Below are positions 1 through 7,510 of a DNA stretch of 38,162 bases, in pieces. The position numbers and the translations under genes are program-made. Under the pieces are notes generated by a model that saw nothing but the letters and a program-made list of their open reading frames with translations, searched no databases and was not told the DNA's origin. Numbering within the stretch: position 1 is the first letter of the stretch; each line of letters starts with the position of its first letter. This DNA is from an uncultured Spirochaetales bacterium (GTDB lineage: Bacteria > Spirochaetota > Spirochaetia > Sphaerochaetales > Sphaerochaetaceae), in contig CASFDA010000006.1 in the NCBI GenBank assembly GCA_949293335.1, forward strand, positions 1 to 38,162, read 5' to 3'.

Positions 1-159
1 GCGCCTCAGCCTGGTATTCAGCAAATCCCACCTGAGTACTATTTTCCCTGCAAGTTCGTTCGCTATATATGATGTTTTTCCTGTTGAGCGTGGACCAAAC
101 AGGAATTGGCTTTTGCTATCCAGTTTTGATGAAATGTTTGCTACTCGCTTTATATACAT
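1..159 (-). CDS. AAA-family ATPase (AAA_14/DUF4143 type), 5' end only
   Basis: This reading frame starts at an ATG on the minus strand and runs off the left edge, so only the first 53 residues are present. They contain a Walker A loop in the context FLFGPRSTGKTSYI, which matches the N-terminus of the AAA_14/DUF4143 ATPases common in gut anaerobes and spirochaetes. An AGGAG box lies 11 bases upstream of the ATG, and a near-palindrome lies just beyond it. The frame is open throughout the visible part. The cellular role of this family is poorly known. The C-terminal half is outside the window, so completeness cannot be judged. Confidence 0.6.
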   Translation of the reverse strand, partial: MYIKRVANISSKLDSKSQFLFGPRSTGKTSYIANELAGKIVLRWDLLNTRLRR

Positions 160-175
160 GATAATCGGAACTCCT

Positions 176-203
176 ACTTACAATCATTATGATAATCGTA
201 AGT
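176..203. promoter_or_regulatory. 28-bp near-palindrome upstream of the ATPase gene
   Basis: The arms ACTTAC and GTAAGT frame an imperfect palindrome in which 11 of 14 base pairs match. It sits about 17 bases before the ATPase ATG, so it could be an operator or part of an mRNA hairpin. The decamer ATGATAATCG also occurs twice nearby, at 158-167 and 190-199. Confidence 0.35.
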
Positions 204-549
204 ATCACTTCCGGCAATCATGAAAAAAAATGCAATGAACTGAAAATATATAGAGAAGAATGTCAATCAGAAGTCAGCTGAGAAAGAGGACGAGACAAAT
301 CTTTCTTTCAGGAGAAAACAGACTCCCAGATGACCTTCAGTCAGATCTTTGACACTCAAGAAAACGCAAAATTTAAACTGACAAGAAAACAATCCCTCGT
401 GATTGTTAATCATCCCCTTTTACATTTGCATCCCTGGATTCCTGAGAAGAACAAATTTTAAATATTTATTACGTTGGCCGTTTTCAGCTCTTTCTTTTTT
501 GTCAAGTTGACAGTATATTCCGAAACAGGCAAAGGGAAAGGAGGATCTC
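204..549. other. Intergenic region, no gene seen
   Basis: No convincing coding frame or structural RNA is seen here. The only clear element is the 13-bp palindrome TGTCAAGTTGACA at 500-512, just before the ribosome-binding site of the next ORF. It could be an operator. I could not find a convincing -35/-10 pair. Confidence 0.4.
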
Positions 550-1011
550 GTGAAGAAGATCTGTCGCATGACCTTGCCAGAAGAGAGCAGAAAGCATCTA
601 GTACAAGATGTGGCCTTTTCCGATGAAAAAGAGAGTCTTGCAATGCGTCGCGGAGGTCTTTCTCGCTCTCTGGAAATGAGGATAGCTGAAAATAAAATAT
701 TTAAAGCTAGATTTTCCAACTTTTTTGCATCACAAACTTCACAAAAACATTACATTTCTACTTTAAATAATTATTATCTTAAGTCAGAGAGCCATAAAAT
801 GAAATCTCTGAAGAAGTTTGCCATCTTTCTGATGCTTCTTCTATTTGTACTCTCTTCTATATGGTGCGGGGAGACGCTGGCAACAGCACAACTCAAAGTA
901 GTGCTGACAATCCCCGACAAACCAATAACAGAAGAAACGGAGGATGGAGCATATGGGAACTACGAGATTTCCCACGATGGCAACGTGATGTATATTACTG
1001 CTTCGACTTAA
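550..1011 (+). CDS. Hypothetical membrane or secreted protein, two possible starts
   Basis: The frame begins at GTG 550 behind a strong GGAGG box with a 5-base spacer and gives 153 residues. The first 83 are charged and match nothing I recognise. Residues 84-110 (from MKSLKKFAIFLMLLL) look like a classic N-terminal signal peptide. An internal start at ATG 799 would therefore give a 70-residue secreted protein, though with a weak ribosome-binding site. The stop overlaps the stop of the convergent last fimbrial gene. Either the strong-SD start makes a single-pass membrane protein, or the signal peptide now sits inside a frame extended upstream. Function unknown; it might also not be expressed. 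Confidence 0.3.
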   Translation: MKKICRMTLPEESRKHLVQDVAFSDEKESLAMRRGGLSRSLEMRIAENKIFKARFSNFFASQTSQKHYISTLNNYYLKSESHKMKSLKKFAIFLMLLLFVLSSIWCGETLATAQLKVVLTIPDKPITEETEDGAYGNYEISHDGNVMYITAST

Positions 1012-1637
1012 GAAGTCTTGAGTTCAAGGACGACATAGCCAGAATACCGCCCTCCGAGGATCTGCGCATCATTGTTTGGTGGTTTGATAGTGAACGTAAG
1101 GTCTCCTTTACCTGTAAAAGACTCAGAAGTTCCAGCATGGAGAATCGGCTTTTCGCCAGTTACTAGCTTTATTGTCCTTTCTTCAAGAGATACTTCTGCA
1201 TCAAGGTCATCAGCCAAGAATGAAAGATTATTTTGTCCACCTGAAAAAGTGACATTTGCGTTCAGTCCACCTGAATATACCCTGTTTCCATTATTATCCT
1301 CATAATCCCGGGAGAACATATAACCAGGCTCAGTCCAGTTTGCAGCAGTCGCAGTGTGCTCTACGAAATAGATATTAAGACTGTCGATCGTGAGGTCAGT
1401 ATCATATGGATAGACTGCATAATACACCCCGATTGTTTCTGTATTCTCCTCTCTTGCCTTGATGATACCGAAATCAAATTCTGAAACAGGGACCGAGGAA
1501 TCTGTATCATAAAAATACAACGCTGTCTCTCCCTGCTTCTTCAGCTTGAGATTGAACGAGATCTTGTCAAGCTCTGCCGCAAAAGAGGAAAAAACGAAAA
1601 GAGCAATCAGGAAAAGAGAGAGGATAATGCGCTTCAT
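1008..1637 (-). CDS. Secreted pilin-like subunit, last gene of the fimbrial operon
   Basis: This is a 209-residue protein with a Sec signal peptide (MKRIILSLFLIALFVFSSFA, cleavage after AFA/A). It is the ninth and last subunit-type gene after the chaperone and usher. Like its neighbours it is rich in beta-forming and small polar residues, lacks cysteine after the signal peptide, and ends with a Tyr-containing strand, GRYSGYVVLELKTS. That ending resembles the last beta-strand of chaperone-usher pilins, which the chaperone and next subunit bind. Its ATG overlaps the preceding stop codon by 4 bases, so translation is probably coupled. The pilin role is inferred from context and pattern, not from a named family match. 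Confidence 0.6.
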   Translation of the reverse strand: MKRIILSLFLIALFVFSSFAAELDKISFNLKLKKQGETALYFYDTDSSVPVSEFDFGIIKAREENTETIGVYYAVYPYDTDLTIDSLNIYFVEHTATAANWTEPGYMFSRDYEDNNGNRVYSGGLNANVTFSGGQNNLSFLADDLDAEVSLEERTIKLVTGEKPILHAGTSESFTGKGDLTFTIKPPNNDAQILGGRYSGYVVLELKTS

Positions 1638-2230
1638 ACCGCTTTCACCTCCATTTTAAGTACAGTCCTGTACGAAAGCTCTATATCAATACCATCTACA
1701 TCAACAGGAACTTCGAGATGCACACTTCCCGAATAGTGGCGGCCGGTACTGAATGATCCCCCTGCACTTTCTCCTACGAGAGTGACAGAAGAACCACTTT
1801 CAGACGACGAGTATGAGCCATCTGCAGAGATGTTATCGCTTGAATTCGAAGTGACTTCAGATATTACAAGGTCAAATGGAAGATACGTAGTCGTGGCAGT
1901 CCCATCTGAAGACACCCCGTTCAGGCTATAGAACGAAAGGTTCACCTCAATCGCACTTGATGTGAATGCCTGGACATAATAGTAGAAAGTAGGAGTCATG
2001 AAGCTTCTCGATGTGACATCATAGGTGAAATTGAGTTCAGCCCCTTCCTGATAGATATTATCTGAAGCAACCGGGAAAAGATCCCCTACTGCTCTGCTAG
2101 AAAAGCCTATAAGCACATTGTCCTCAGCATAGAACGTGACTGTCCCCACTGCCTCCGGAACATTACTCTCTGCAGAAGAGAGGATGCAAAGGGGCATGAA
2201 CAACAAGATAAGAAGCAAGACCTTTTTCAT
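1634..2230 (-). CDS. Secreted pilin-like subunit
   Basis: A 198-residue protein with an N-terminal signal peptide (MKKVLLLILLFMPLCILSSA). The mature part has no cysteine. It shares the family pattern of its neighbours: an early strand ending in IGF (VLIGFSSRAV), a central aromatic strand (TFYYYVQAF), an LPFDL motif where sisters have [IL]-[PD]-W, and a C-terminal strand YRTVLKMEVKAV. It starts 3 bases after the upstream gene's stop and overlaps the next gene by 4 bases. It probably forms part of the fibre made by the chaperone-usher pathway; whether it is major or minor cannot be told. Confidence 0.6.
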   Translation of the reverse strand: MKKVLLLILLFMPLCILSSAESNVPEAVGTVTFYAEDNVLIGFSSRAVGDLFPVASDNIYQEGAELNFTYDVTSRSFMTPTFYYYVQAFTSSAIEVNLSFYSLNGVSSDGTATTTYLPFDLVISEVTSNSSDNISADGSYSSSESGSSVTLVGESAGGSFSTGRHYSGSVHLEVPVDVDGIDIELSYRTVLKMEVKAV

Positions 2231-2233
2231 GAT

Positions 2234-2839
2234 TCACCCATTATCTTTAATACTCAGTTTCACTGTCGCAATATATTCAACAGGATAGATACTCGATCTA
2301 GGAAAATTTCCGCTCACCTTGATCTGGACACTGTCGATTTCCTCTACGCTGTATCCAGTACCAGATGCAAGCGACACTTCAGATACGGGTGCACTTACCT
2401 CGCTATTTTCTTTTTCTGCTGTTATTGTCGTATTAGTGTTATCCACATTCCAACTCAGAGTCCAAGGAAGGTACACCGTCTTATTTCCATCTGTCGAAGG
2501 CACGCTTGCAGTCAGAGGAGTTGCCGAGAGATTCAGCGTGACACTGTTTCCTGTCATCCCTATTATGTCCCAGTAGACATAGAATCTTTCTTCTTCAATC
2601 GTTATCTGATCTCCATTCTCTATACCTGTAAGCACGAAATAACCGTCATCAAGGAATGACGAGGGCGTCGGAGAGTTAGCATTGACCGGGCCTCCGCTGA
2701 ATCCGAATTCGTAATGGGAGGCCTTCTCAAAGTCCAGTACCGGCACTATCGTGCTCGTCTTCCCTTCCCAAGCGGCAGCAGGAAGGAAAGATGAAAATGA
2801 AATCAGAACAATCAAGAAAAGAAGAACGATCTTTCTCAT
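2234..2839 (-). CDS. Secreted pilin-like subunit
   Basis: A 201-residue protein with a signal peptide ending near SSFLPAAA. It carries the shared subunit marks: an early strand with an F-G-F motif (YEFGFSGGPV), the central strand FYVYWDI, the motif LPWTLSW, and a C-terminal strand YIATVKLSIKDNG. It is cysteine-free after the signal. The gene follows the previous one by 12 bases and belongs to the same transcript. The likely role is a fimbrial subunit folded by the PapD-like chaperone in the periplasm. This rests on paralogy and gene order. Confidence 0.6.
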   Translation of the reverse strand: MRKIVLLFLIVLISFSSFLPAAAWEGKTSTIVPVLDFEKASHYEFGFSGGPVNANSPTPSSFLDDGYFVLTGIENGDQITIEEERFYVYWDIIGMTGNSVTLNLSATPLTASVPSTDGNKTVYLPWTLSWNVDNTNTTITAEKENSEVSAPVSEVSLASGTGYSVEEIDSVQIKVSGNFPRSSIYPVEYIATVKLSIKDNG

Positions 2840-2851
2840 CTCTTCTCCAGA

Positions 2852-3415
2852 TCAAACTGTATCAACTGGCTCAAGCACAAGGGTCATAACTGCAGAATAA
2901 CTGCCAGGAGCTGCATCTGCTGCATTACCGACGGTATTAACTGTCAGAAGATACTTATCTGTCCTCAATGCTGTGGCCGGTGGAGTTCCGTTCTCGCTCT
3001 CATCAAGAATCGTTATGGCGTTCGCAGCTTCATAATTATTCGCTCCTCCAATTACAGTTTCATCCAAATTACCAACGTTAGTTCCTGAAAGTGTTCCAGT
3101 CCAGTCGATCGGTGTGCCATTGTCTCCTGCAGTAAGCGCTGAATTTGCATAGAGCTTGATTGTCACAGCAGGACCGATGATCTTATAGCCGACATAAGTT
3201 GTACCAGAACCTGTGACAGTAGAACCATCTACATTGGTTGTAAGAGCAACCTCTTCATCCGCTGTAGAAAGAGTGTCATCTGTATAGAACCCCCATTCCC
3301 TACTAGCAGCATCTTCGGTCGACAAGTCCCACGTGACTTTGGTCGTCTTCTCTTCCGCATAAACACCTGCCATGAAAACAAGTGCAATTAGCGCGATCAA
3401 AAATACTTTTTTCAT
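2852..3415 (-). CDS. Secreted pilin-like subunit
   Basis: A 187-residue protein with the signal peptide MKKVFLIALIALVFMAGVYA. The mature domain contains VTWDLS, REWGF, TYVGYKI and IDWTGTL, which line up with the same blocks in the neighbouring subunits. It ends in APGSYSAVMTLVLEP, the clearest pilin-like terminal strand in the set: a Gly and Tyr followed by alternating hydrophobic residues, as in chaperone-usher pilins. High Thr, Ala, Gly and Asn content and absence of Lys-rich or Cys motifs would fit a main shaft protein, but dosage cannot be read from sequence. The gene is 12 bases downstream of its neighbour. Confidence 0.65.
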   Translation of the reverse strand: MKKVFLIALIALVFMAGVYAEEKTTKVTWDLSTEDAASREWGFYTDDTLSTADEEVALTTNVDGSTVTGSGTTYVGYKIIGPAVTIKLYANSALTAGDNGTPIDWTGTLSGTNVGNLDETVIGGANNYEAANAITILDESENGTPPATALRTDKYLLTVNTVGNAADAAPGSYSAVMTLVLEPVDTV

Positions 3416-3427
3416 TGTTCCTTCTCC

Positions 3428-3991
3428 TTATTCGTTATCTATTTGTTTGATTTCAATTACCAGACTCGAAGAGTATATGTCAGGGCTCTTTTCCGAAGCA
3501 TTAGAAGTTTCCGGTACAGAGAGAGTGATCTCCATGCTATCTGAGGAAATAACATTTCCTCCCTGATAGCTTAAAAGATCAGCAGATACAGGATCTGTCG
3601 GGGAAGATGCAAGACTTTTCCCATCCCATGATGCTTCCCAGGGAATAAGCTCTCTATTAGCCTCCCCTACCAGATCCCCATCTACCCTGATATCCAGATC
3701 TATGCTCTCCGGATACTGGAGATTCCATCTGACATAAAGTGTTCCTGATGCTGTCACAGTCTCTCCTTCGACATTAGTCTCAAGGTTGATGTTTGTTATC
3801 TCATTCCTTGTCCCCTCGCTCTGAGAGGAGAACCAGACATCAAAAGCTCCAAAACTAGAGAGGTCCAGAGATGCTTCAAACGAAGCACTCTGTGCCTTTG
3901 CACTTTCGATATCCGACTCTATTACCTGAGTCGCAGAAAAGAGCGGCAAGGATGTTAAAGCTATCGCGAAAAAGAGCAGCACCCTGATCAT
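3428..3991 (-). CDS. Secreted pilin-like subunit
   Basis: A 187-residue protein with a signal peptide (MIRVLLFFAIALTSLPLFSA). It has the same length as the next subunit and the same ordered blocks: LDLSSFGAFDVWF, LYVRWNL, IPWEASW and a C-terminal strand IYSSSLVIEIKQ. No cysteine is seen in the mature domain. It follows the preceding subunit gene by 11 bases. The similarity in block order suggests tandem duplication followed by divergence. Its role as a fibre subunit is inferred from the chaperone-usher context. Confidence 0.6.
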   Translation of the reverse strand: MIRVLLFFAIALTSLPLFSATQVIESDIESAKAQSASFEASLDLSSFGAFDVWFSSQSEGTRNEITNINLETNVEGETVTASGTLYVRWNLQYPESIDLDIRVDGDLVGEANRELIPWEASWDGKSLASSPTDPVSADLLSYQGGNVISSDSMEITLSVPETSNASEKSPDIYSSSLVIEIKQIDNE

Positions 3992-4002
3992 CAGAAATCC
4001 TC

Positions 4003-4623
4003 TTATACTCCGCCACTTGTCACTTTCAGTGTCAGTGTTCCTGTGTATGTGCCAGGGGCTTTTTCCATGATGTCGTCTGTCACGATAGTAAGTTCTGCAT
4101 ATCCGGCATCGCCATATGTCAGTGCTTTATCCCTATCGTAAACGGACGCATCTACATTATATTCACCACTATCTGTTGTCGAGCTCTTTCCAGTTGAAGT
4201 TTTTACACCTGAGTCTGTGCTCTCGACTTTGCTTGTCCATGTTGTCTTCCAATCAAGATTGCCATTCGAGCCATTACTCATAGGTGCGCCAGCGGAAAGC
4301 GTGATATCAAGAGGAGAGCCTGATGCAATCTGCCAGAAGACAAAAAGCTGATCACTCATCTCTACCTTCCCATCCTCTGTGAGAGTCATTGGAAAAGCAC
4401 GAGCAGCATTTGGCATATCTGAATCAATGTCAAAAGAATTTGTCAGGACATCTGTAGTAAAACCAATGATTACATTGGAATCACCTGTTGACGGAGAAAG
4501 ATCGAGTGTAACTTCTGTTGTTGCATTTCCACTCGTTCCATCAATGTCCGCACTTCCTGTGCCATCTGCAAAAGCGAATGTGCCTATGATAAGCACACAT
4601 AATAAAGTGACTAGCCTATTCAT
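4003..4623 (-). CDS. Secreted pilin-like subunit
   Basis: From ATG 4623 the product has 206 residues; a GGAGG box sits 4 bases upstream. A longer frame from a TTG at 4635 is less likely because it would translate through the ribosome-binding site. The signal peptide ends near TFAFA. Family blocks are present: VTLDLSPS, VIIGFTTD, LFVFWQI, LDWKTTW and the terminal strand APGTYTGTLTLKV. It follows a 107-base gap after the large subunit gene, the biggest gap among the subunit genes. A second promoter or RNA processing there is possible, but no clear promoter is visible. Confidence 0.6.
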   Translation of the reverse strand: MNRLVTLLCVLIIGTFAFADGTGSADIDGTSGNATTEVTLDLSPSTGDSNVIIGFTTDVLTNSFDIDSDMPNAARAFPMTLTEDGKVEMSDQLFVFWQIASGSPLDITLSAGAPMSNGSNGNLDWKTTWTSKVESTDSGVKTSTGKSSTTDSGEYNVDASVYDRDKALTYGDAGYAELTIVTDDIMEKAPGTYTGTLTLKVTSGGV

Positions 4624-4730
4624 AAATCCTCCCAATTCGTCACGTTCCTATATCGTTTCAGCTTACACTCAAAGGCCATTTTCTTGAGAAATCAGCAGCT
4701 GTCACTGACTTTTCTGCCCCCTTTATTTCT

Positions 4731-6209
4731 TTACATTTCTCCGATCACATGTATATACATGTTTCCCTTGTAAACTCCCTCATACATGATGTTGTCCCCC
4801 GGATCGAGCATCACATCGATTTCACCCGAATAGGAATAATAATTGAGCGATGCATTCTGATGACCTCCTGTGATGTTATTGATATTACCTGCATCCGAGT
4901 AACTCGCTATCTGGGAGACAGATATTCCACCGCCACCCGTACCTGTGATTGAACTTATAGTATCCTCTCCCCTGAACGTCGCCACAGCTGTGTTTCCTCC
5001 AGAAGTGAGAGATCTTGCTCTGACTGTAAAACCTATGCTGTTTGAATCGGTAAGAGGAGTATCGTATCGCACGTTCGTATGCACAAGTTTGAACTCGCCC
5101 GTACTATTTACAGTCGGATCACTCGATGAAGAGATGAATATCTTCGGATTGCTCCACTGAAGCATCGTGCTCTGATTTGCTGTTGTTCCTTTGAAAGCCA
5201 TGAAATCCATCTTTCCAACCGGGACCCAAACTCCTCTGTCACTCTCAATCGAGAGATTACCTGCAGATGCGTATGTATCGACTATAAGTGATGCTGTGGA
5301 CTCAAGTTCAACGGAACCTCTATCGTAATAACCAGAGAATGGAATGGTTATGGATTTACTTCTTCCCTCATAGGAGATGGTTATCGTGACGATAGCAGTA
5401 TAGTCATTTGCCTCGATAAGAGGATATGTCACATTGTCGACCGTGATCGTATCGCGAATCGCGTCGTAGTTATCCATAGGAAGGTTGATGATAAGGTCAA
5501 ACCAAAAGCCACAATATACTCTTACCTCTGTATCTCCATTGTTATATGATCCTTTGATAGCATCCTGCTTTGTAAAATTAAAGAAACTGCTATTTTCGGC
5601 AGCAGCAAGAGCATAGTCAAATTTAAGATCTTCGGATATTGGCTCTGAAAAGAGCTGTGCAGCGGAACGGCCACCATTAATATCATAACTTGTTGAAGAA
5701 TCATCATTCCAAATTAAGTCACGATGTTCAGATTTAATTCCACCCATTGCATTCGACTGCCTCAAGATGATCTCAAAAGGCCTCTTGTATGCAGGATTGC
5801 TCTGGCTGACAAGATAAAAATCGTTCGGGCATGTGATCGTAACAGTCAAAGGCTCATCAAATGAACCATGTCCATCAAATGGAGTAATGTCATACACTCC
5901 TCCCATAGCTATCATCTCAGCATCTGAATACGCACCAGGAAAGGGATCTGTATAGCGATCAAGAGTGCCACTTGAATCGCTCCAGTCATACACATTGTTG
6001 TTTGAATCTACATTGTTGTAGTTTGAATCTACAATGTTTATCCCACCGCGTGCTCCATAGTACGGAGTGAGGAGCAAATACTCTTCTCTGTTCTGCCGTG
6101 CTAAGTAATCACTGTAACTGCTATGATCCTCAATATTCTCCCATGGGTAAGTAAAAGCAGACAGCGAGCAGAATGAAAATATTATCAGGAAAAGCAATAT
6201 CCTCTTCAT
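4731..6209 (-). CDS. Large secreted subunit, candidate tip adhesin
   Basis: The ATG at 6209 has a GGAGG box 9 bases upstream and gives 492 residues with signal peptide MKRILLFLIIFSFCSLSA. It is more than twice the size of the other subunits and rich in Asn, Asp, Ser and Tyr (for example INIVDSNYNNVDSNNN). In chaperone-usher systems the oversized subunit with an extra N-terminal domain is usually the adhesin at the fibre tip. The C-terminus ends in VYKGNMYIHVIGEM, like a pilin donor-accepting strand. Only two cysteines are visible in the mature chain (in ITCPND and VYCGFW), which could form a disulphide. The start is separated from the preceding stop by a single base. The adhesin role is inferred; ligand unknown. 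Confidence 0.55.
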   Translation of the reverse strand: MKRILLFLIIFSFCSLSAFTYPWENIEDHSSYSDYLARQNREEYLLLTPYYGARGGINIVDSNYNNVDSNNNVYDWSDSSGTLDRYTDPFPGAYSDAEMIAMGGVYDITPFDGHGSFDEPLTVTITCPNDFYLVSQSNPAYKRPFEIILRQSNAMGGIKSEHRDLIWNDDSSTSYDINGGRSAAQLFSEPISEDLKFDYALAAAENSSFFNFTKQDAIKGSYNNGDTEVRVYCGFWFDLIINLPMDNYDAIRDTITVDNVTYPLIEANDYTAIVTITISYEGRSKSITIPFSGYYDRGSVELESTASLIVDTYASAGNLSIESDRGVWVPVGKMDFMAFKGTTANQSTMLQWSNPKIFISSSSDPTVNSTGEFKLVHTNVRYDTPLTDSNSIGFTVRARSLTSGGNTAVATFRGEDTISSITGTGGGGISVSQIASYSDAGNINNITGGHQNASLNYYSYSGEIDVMLDPGDNIMYEGVYKGNMYIHVIGEM

Positions 6210-6210
6210 C

Positions 6211-6855
6211 TCACTGATCCTCCGCAACGACAGCTATCGTGACTGTCGCAAAATAATTTCCGACAGGCAGATTTGATGTATCATCTCTTATGACTTCAGT
6301 GCTCTCTTCTGCAAACTCGAAGTAAATGCTTCCCTCTGCACTTCCCACATAGCCACTACCGATCGTCTCAGGAAGGAGGAAGAATGAAAAACTATCTCCG
6401 TCTATCGCTCCGTTATCCGAGACAGCTTTTTTATTTCCAGTCGTGAACCAGAAATCACTTTCAGCACTTCCCTTTTCACCATTGCTGTCGTAGTAACCGA
6501 GGTTATAAGTGAACTTCAGCGTATAATAAAGCGGTTCGCTGCCGCCGTTCTCATGCATGAGGGGAGTAGCTGAAATCCTGAGACTGAACTTCGTATTGGC
6601 AATTACAGACCAGTATGCGATCTCCCTGCCGTCTTCCGTGACACCATACTGCACATAGTTGTCCTCGATATCGAAAGGCATTCCATTCCTGTACTGCTCT
6701 GTCTGTGCAGGGATACGGTCAACAGCAAGTTCTGCAACAGCTCCGTATCCTGCCTGAAGCTCAATTGACTTCGGATCAAGCATTTTCTGATAAACCGCAT
6801 AGAGCTGGGAGAATGTGATCAGAAGTACTGAAACTGTAAGTAGCAATCTCTTCAT
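6211..6855 (-). CDS. Secreted pilin-like subunit
   Basis: A 214-residue protein with a Sec signal peptide (MKRLLLTVSVLLITFSQLYA). The mature chain has a beta-rich, cysteine-free composition and ends PVGNYFATVTIAVVAEDQ, a pilin-like C-terminal strand. It begins 10 bases after the first subunit gene and abuts the large subunit gene. Internal blocks such as ISATPLMHENG resemble the LSATPL block of a sister subunit. As a gene next to the adhesin candidate it could encode an adaptor or initiating subunit, but this is only suggested by gene order. Confidence 0.55.
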   Translation of the reverse strand: MKRLLLTVSVLLITFSQLYAVYQKMLDPKSIELQAGYGAVAELAVDRIPAQTEQYRNGMPFDIEDNYVQYGVTEDGREIAYWSVIANTKFSLRISATPLMHENGGSEPLYYTLKFTYNLGYYDSNGEKGSAESDFWFTTGNKKAVSDNGAIDGDSFSFFLLPETIGSGYVGSAEGSIYFEFAEESTEVIRDDTSNLPVGNYFATVTIAVVAEDQ

Positions 6856-6865
6856 CTCTTTCTCC

Positions 6866-7510
6866 TCATGGTGTTGTGAGCGTAACAGTCACAAGCGAAG
6901 TATATGTACCAAGTGGTGCTGCTTTGTAACTCTGCTGATTGATTTCCATTGCAACCGCACCGCGTGCAATCCAGACAGGAATGGTCACGCCATCAGCTGC
7001 AGATGGCGTTATTTCCCAAGAATAAGAAAGACTCGAACTTGAATCACCGCTGGGTGAACCTGGCGTGATCGTATAGGTTGTTGAACCTGACGCTGCCGTA
7101 TTTGACGATGTTGACTGGAATATCTCCGTATAGTTCCTGAGTCCATAGTTTGCAGCGATCGTATTAGTTCCATCTGTAAGCGAGCCAAACGTCATGCCAA
7201 TGCTATACTTGCCTGAGAGATTACCTACTACACGGTACGAGAATATGATCTTTGACTCTGAGATCAGCTCCTCTACATGCTCTGTGAGGTTTATCTCATC
7301 ATAGTTTCCCGTATCTATACCTTCTTCTGTATACGGATTATCAAGTACATCCAGATCCTCGTTTATCGCATCGGTTATCGTAACTTGGAAATAAGGTGCT
7401 CCAACTTTATATGCCGCTATTTCAAATGTAGTTGATGACAAGTCAACGGCATATGATGCACTCATCACCAAAAGAAGGATGAATATGATAGTTTTTCCAA
7501 TTTTCCTCAT
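6866..7510 (-). CDS. Secreted pilin-like subunit, first after the usher
   Basis: A 214-residue protein with a signal peptide (MRKIGKTIIFILLLVMSASYA). Its ATG overlaps the usher's TGA as ATGA, so the two are translationally coupled. The mature domain is Thr/Ser-rich, has no cysteine, and ends APLGTYTSLVTVTLTTP, the same Gly-x-Tyr plus alternating hydrophobics seen in chaperone-usher pilins. In many such operons the gene next to the usher encodes the main or an early subunit. That is context, not proof. It does not closely resemble a named pilin family that I can place. Confidence 0.6.
   Translation of the reverse strand: MRKIGKTIIFILLLVMSASYAVDLSSTTFEIAAYKVGAPYFQVTITDAINEDLDVLDNPYTEEGIDTGNYDEINLTEHVEELISESKIIFSYRVVGNLSGKYSIGMTFGSLTDGTNTIAANYGLRNYTEIFQSTSSNTAASGSTTYTITPGSPSGDSSSSLSYSWEITPSAADGVTIPVWIARGAVAMEINQQSYKAAPLGTYTSLVTVTLTTP

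Noticed and set aside
420-719. 99-codon minus-strand frame opposite the 550-1011 ORF
   Set aside because: No ribosome-binding site of note, Arg/Ser-rich composition like an antisense shadow, and no recognisable domain.
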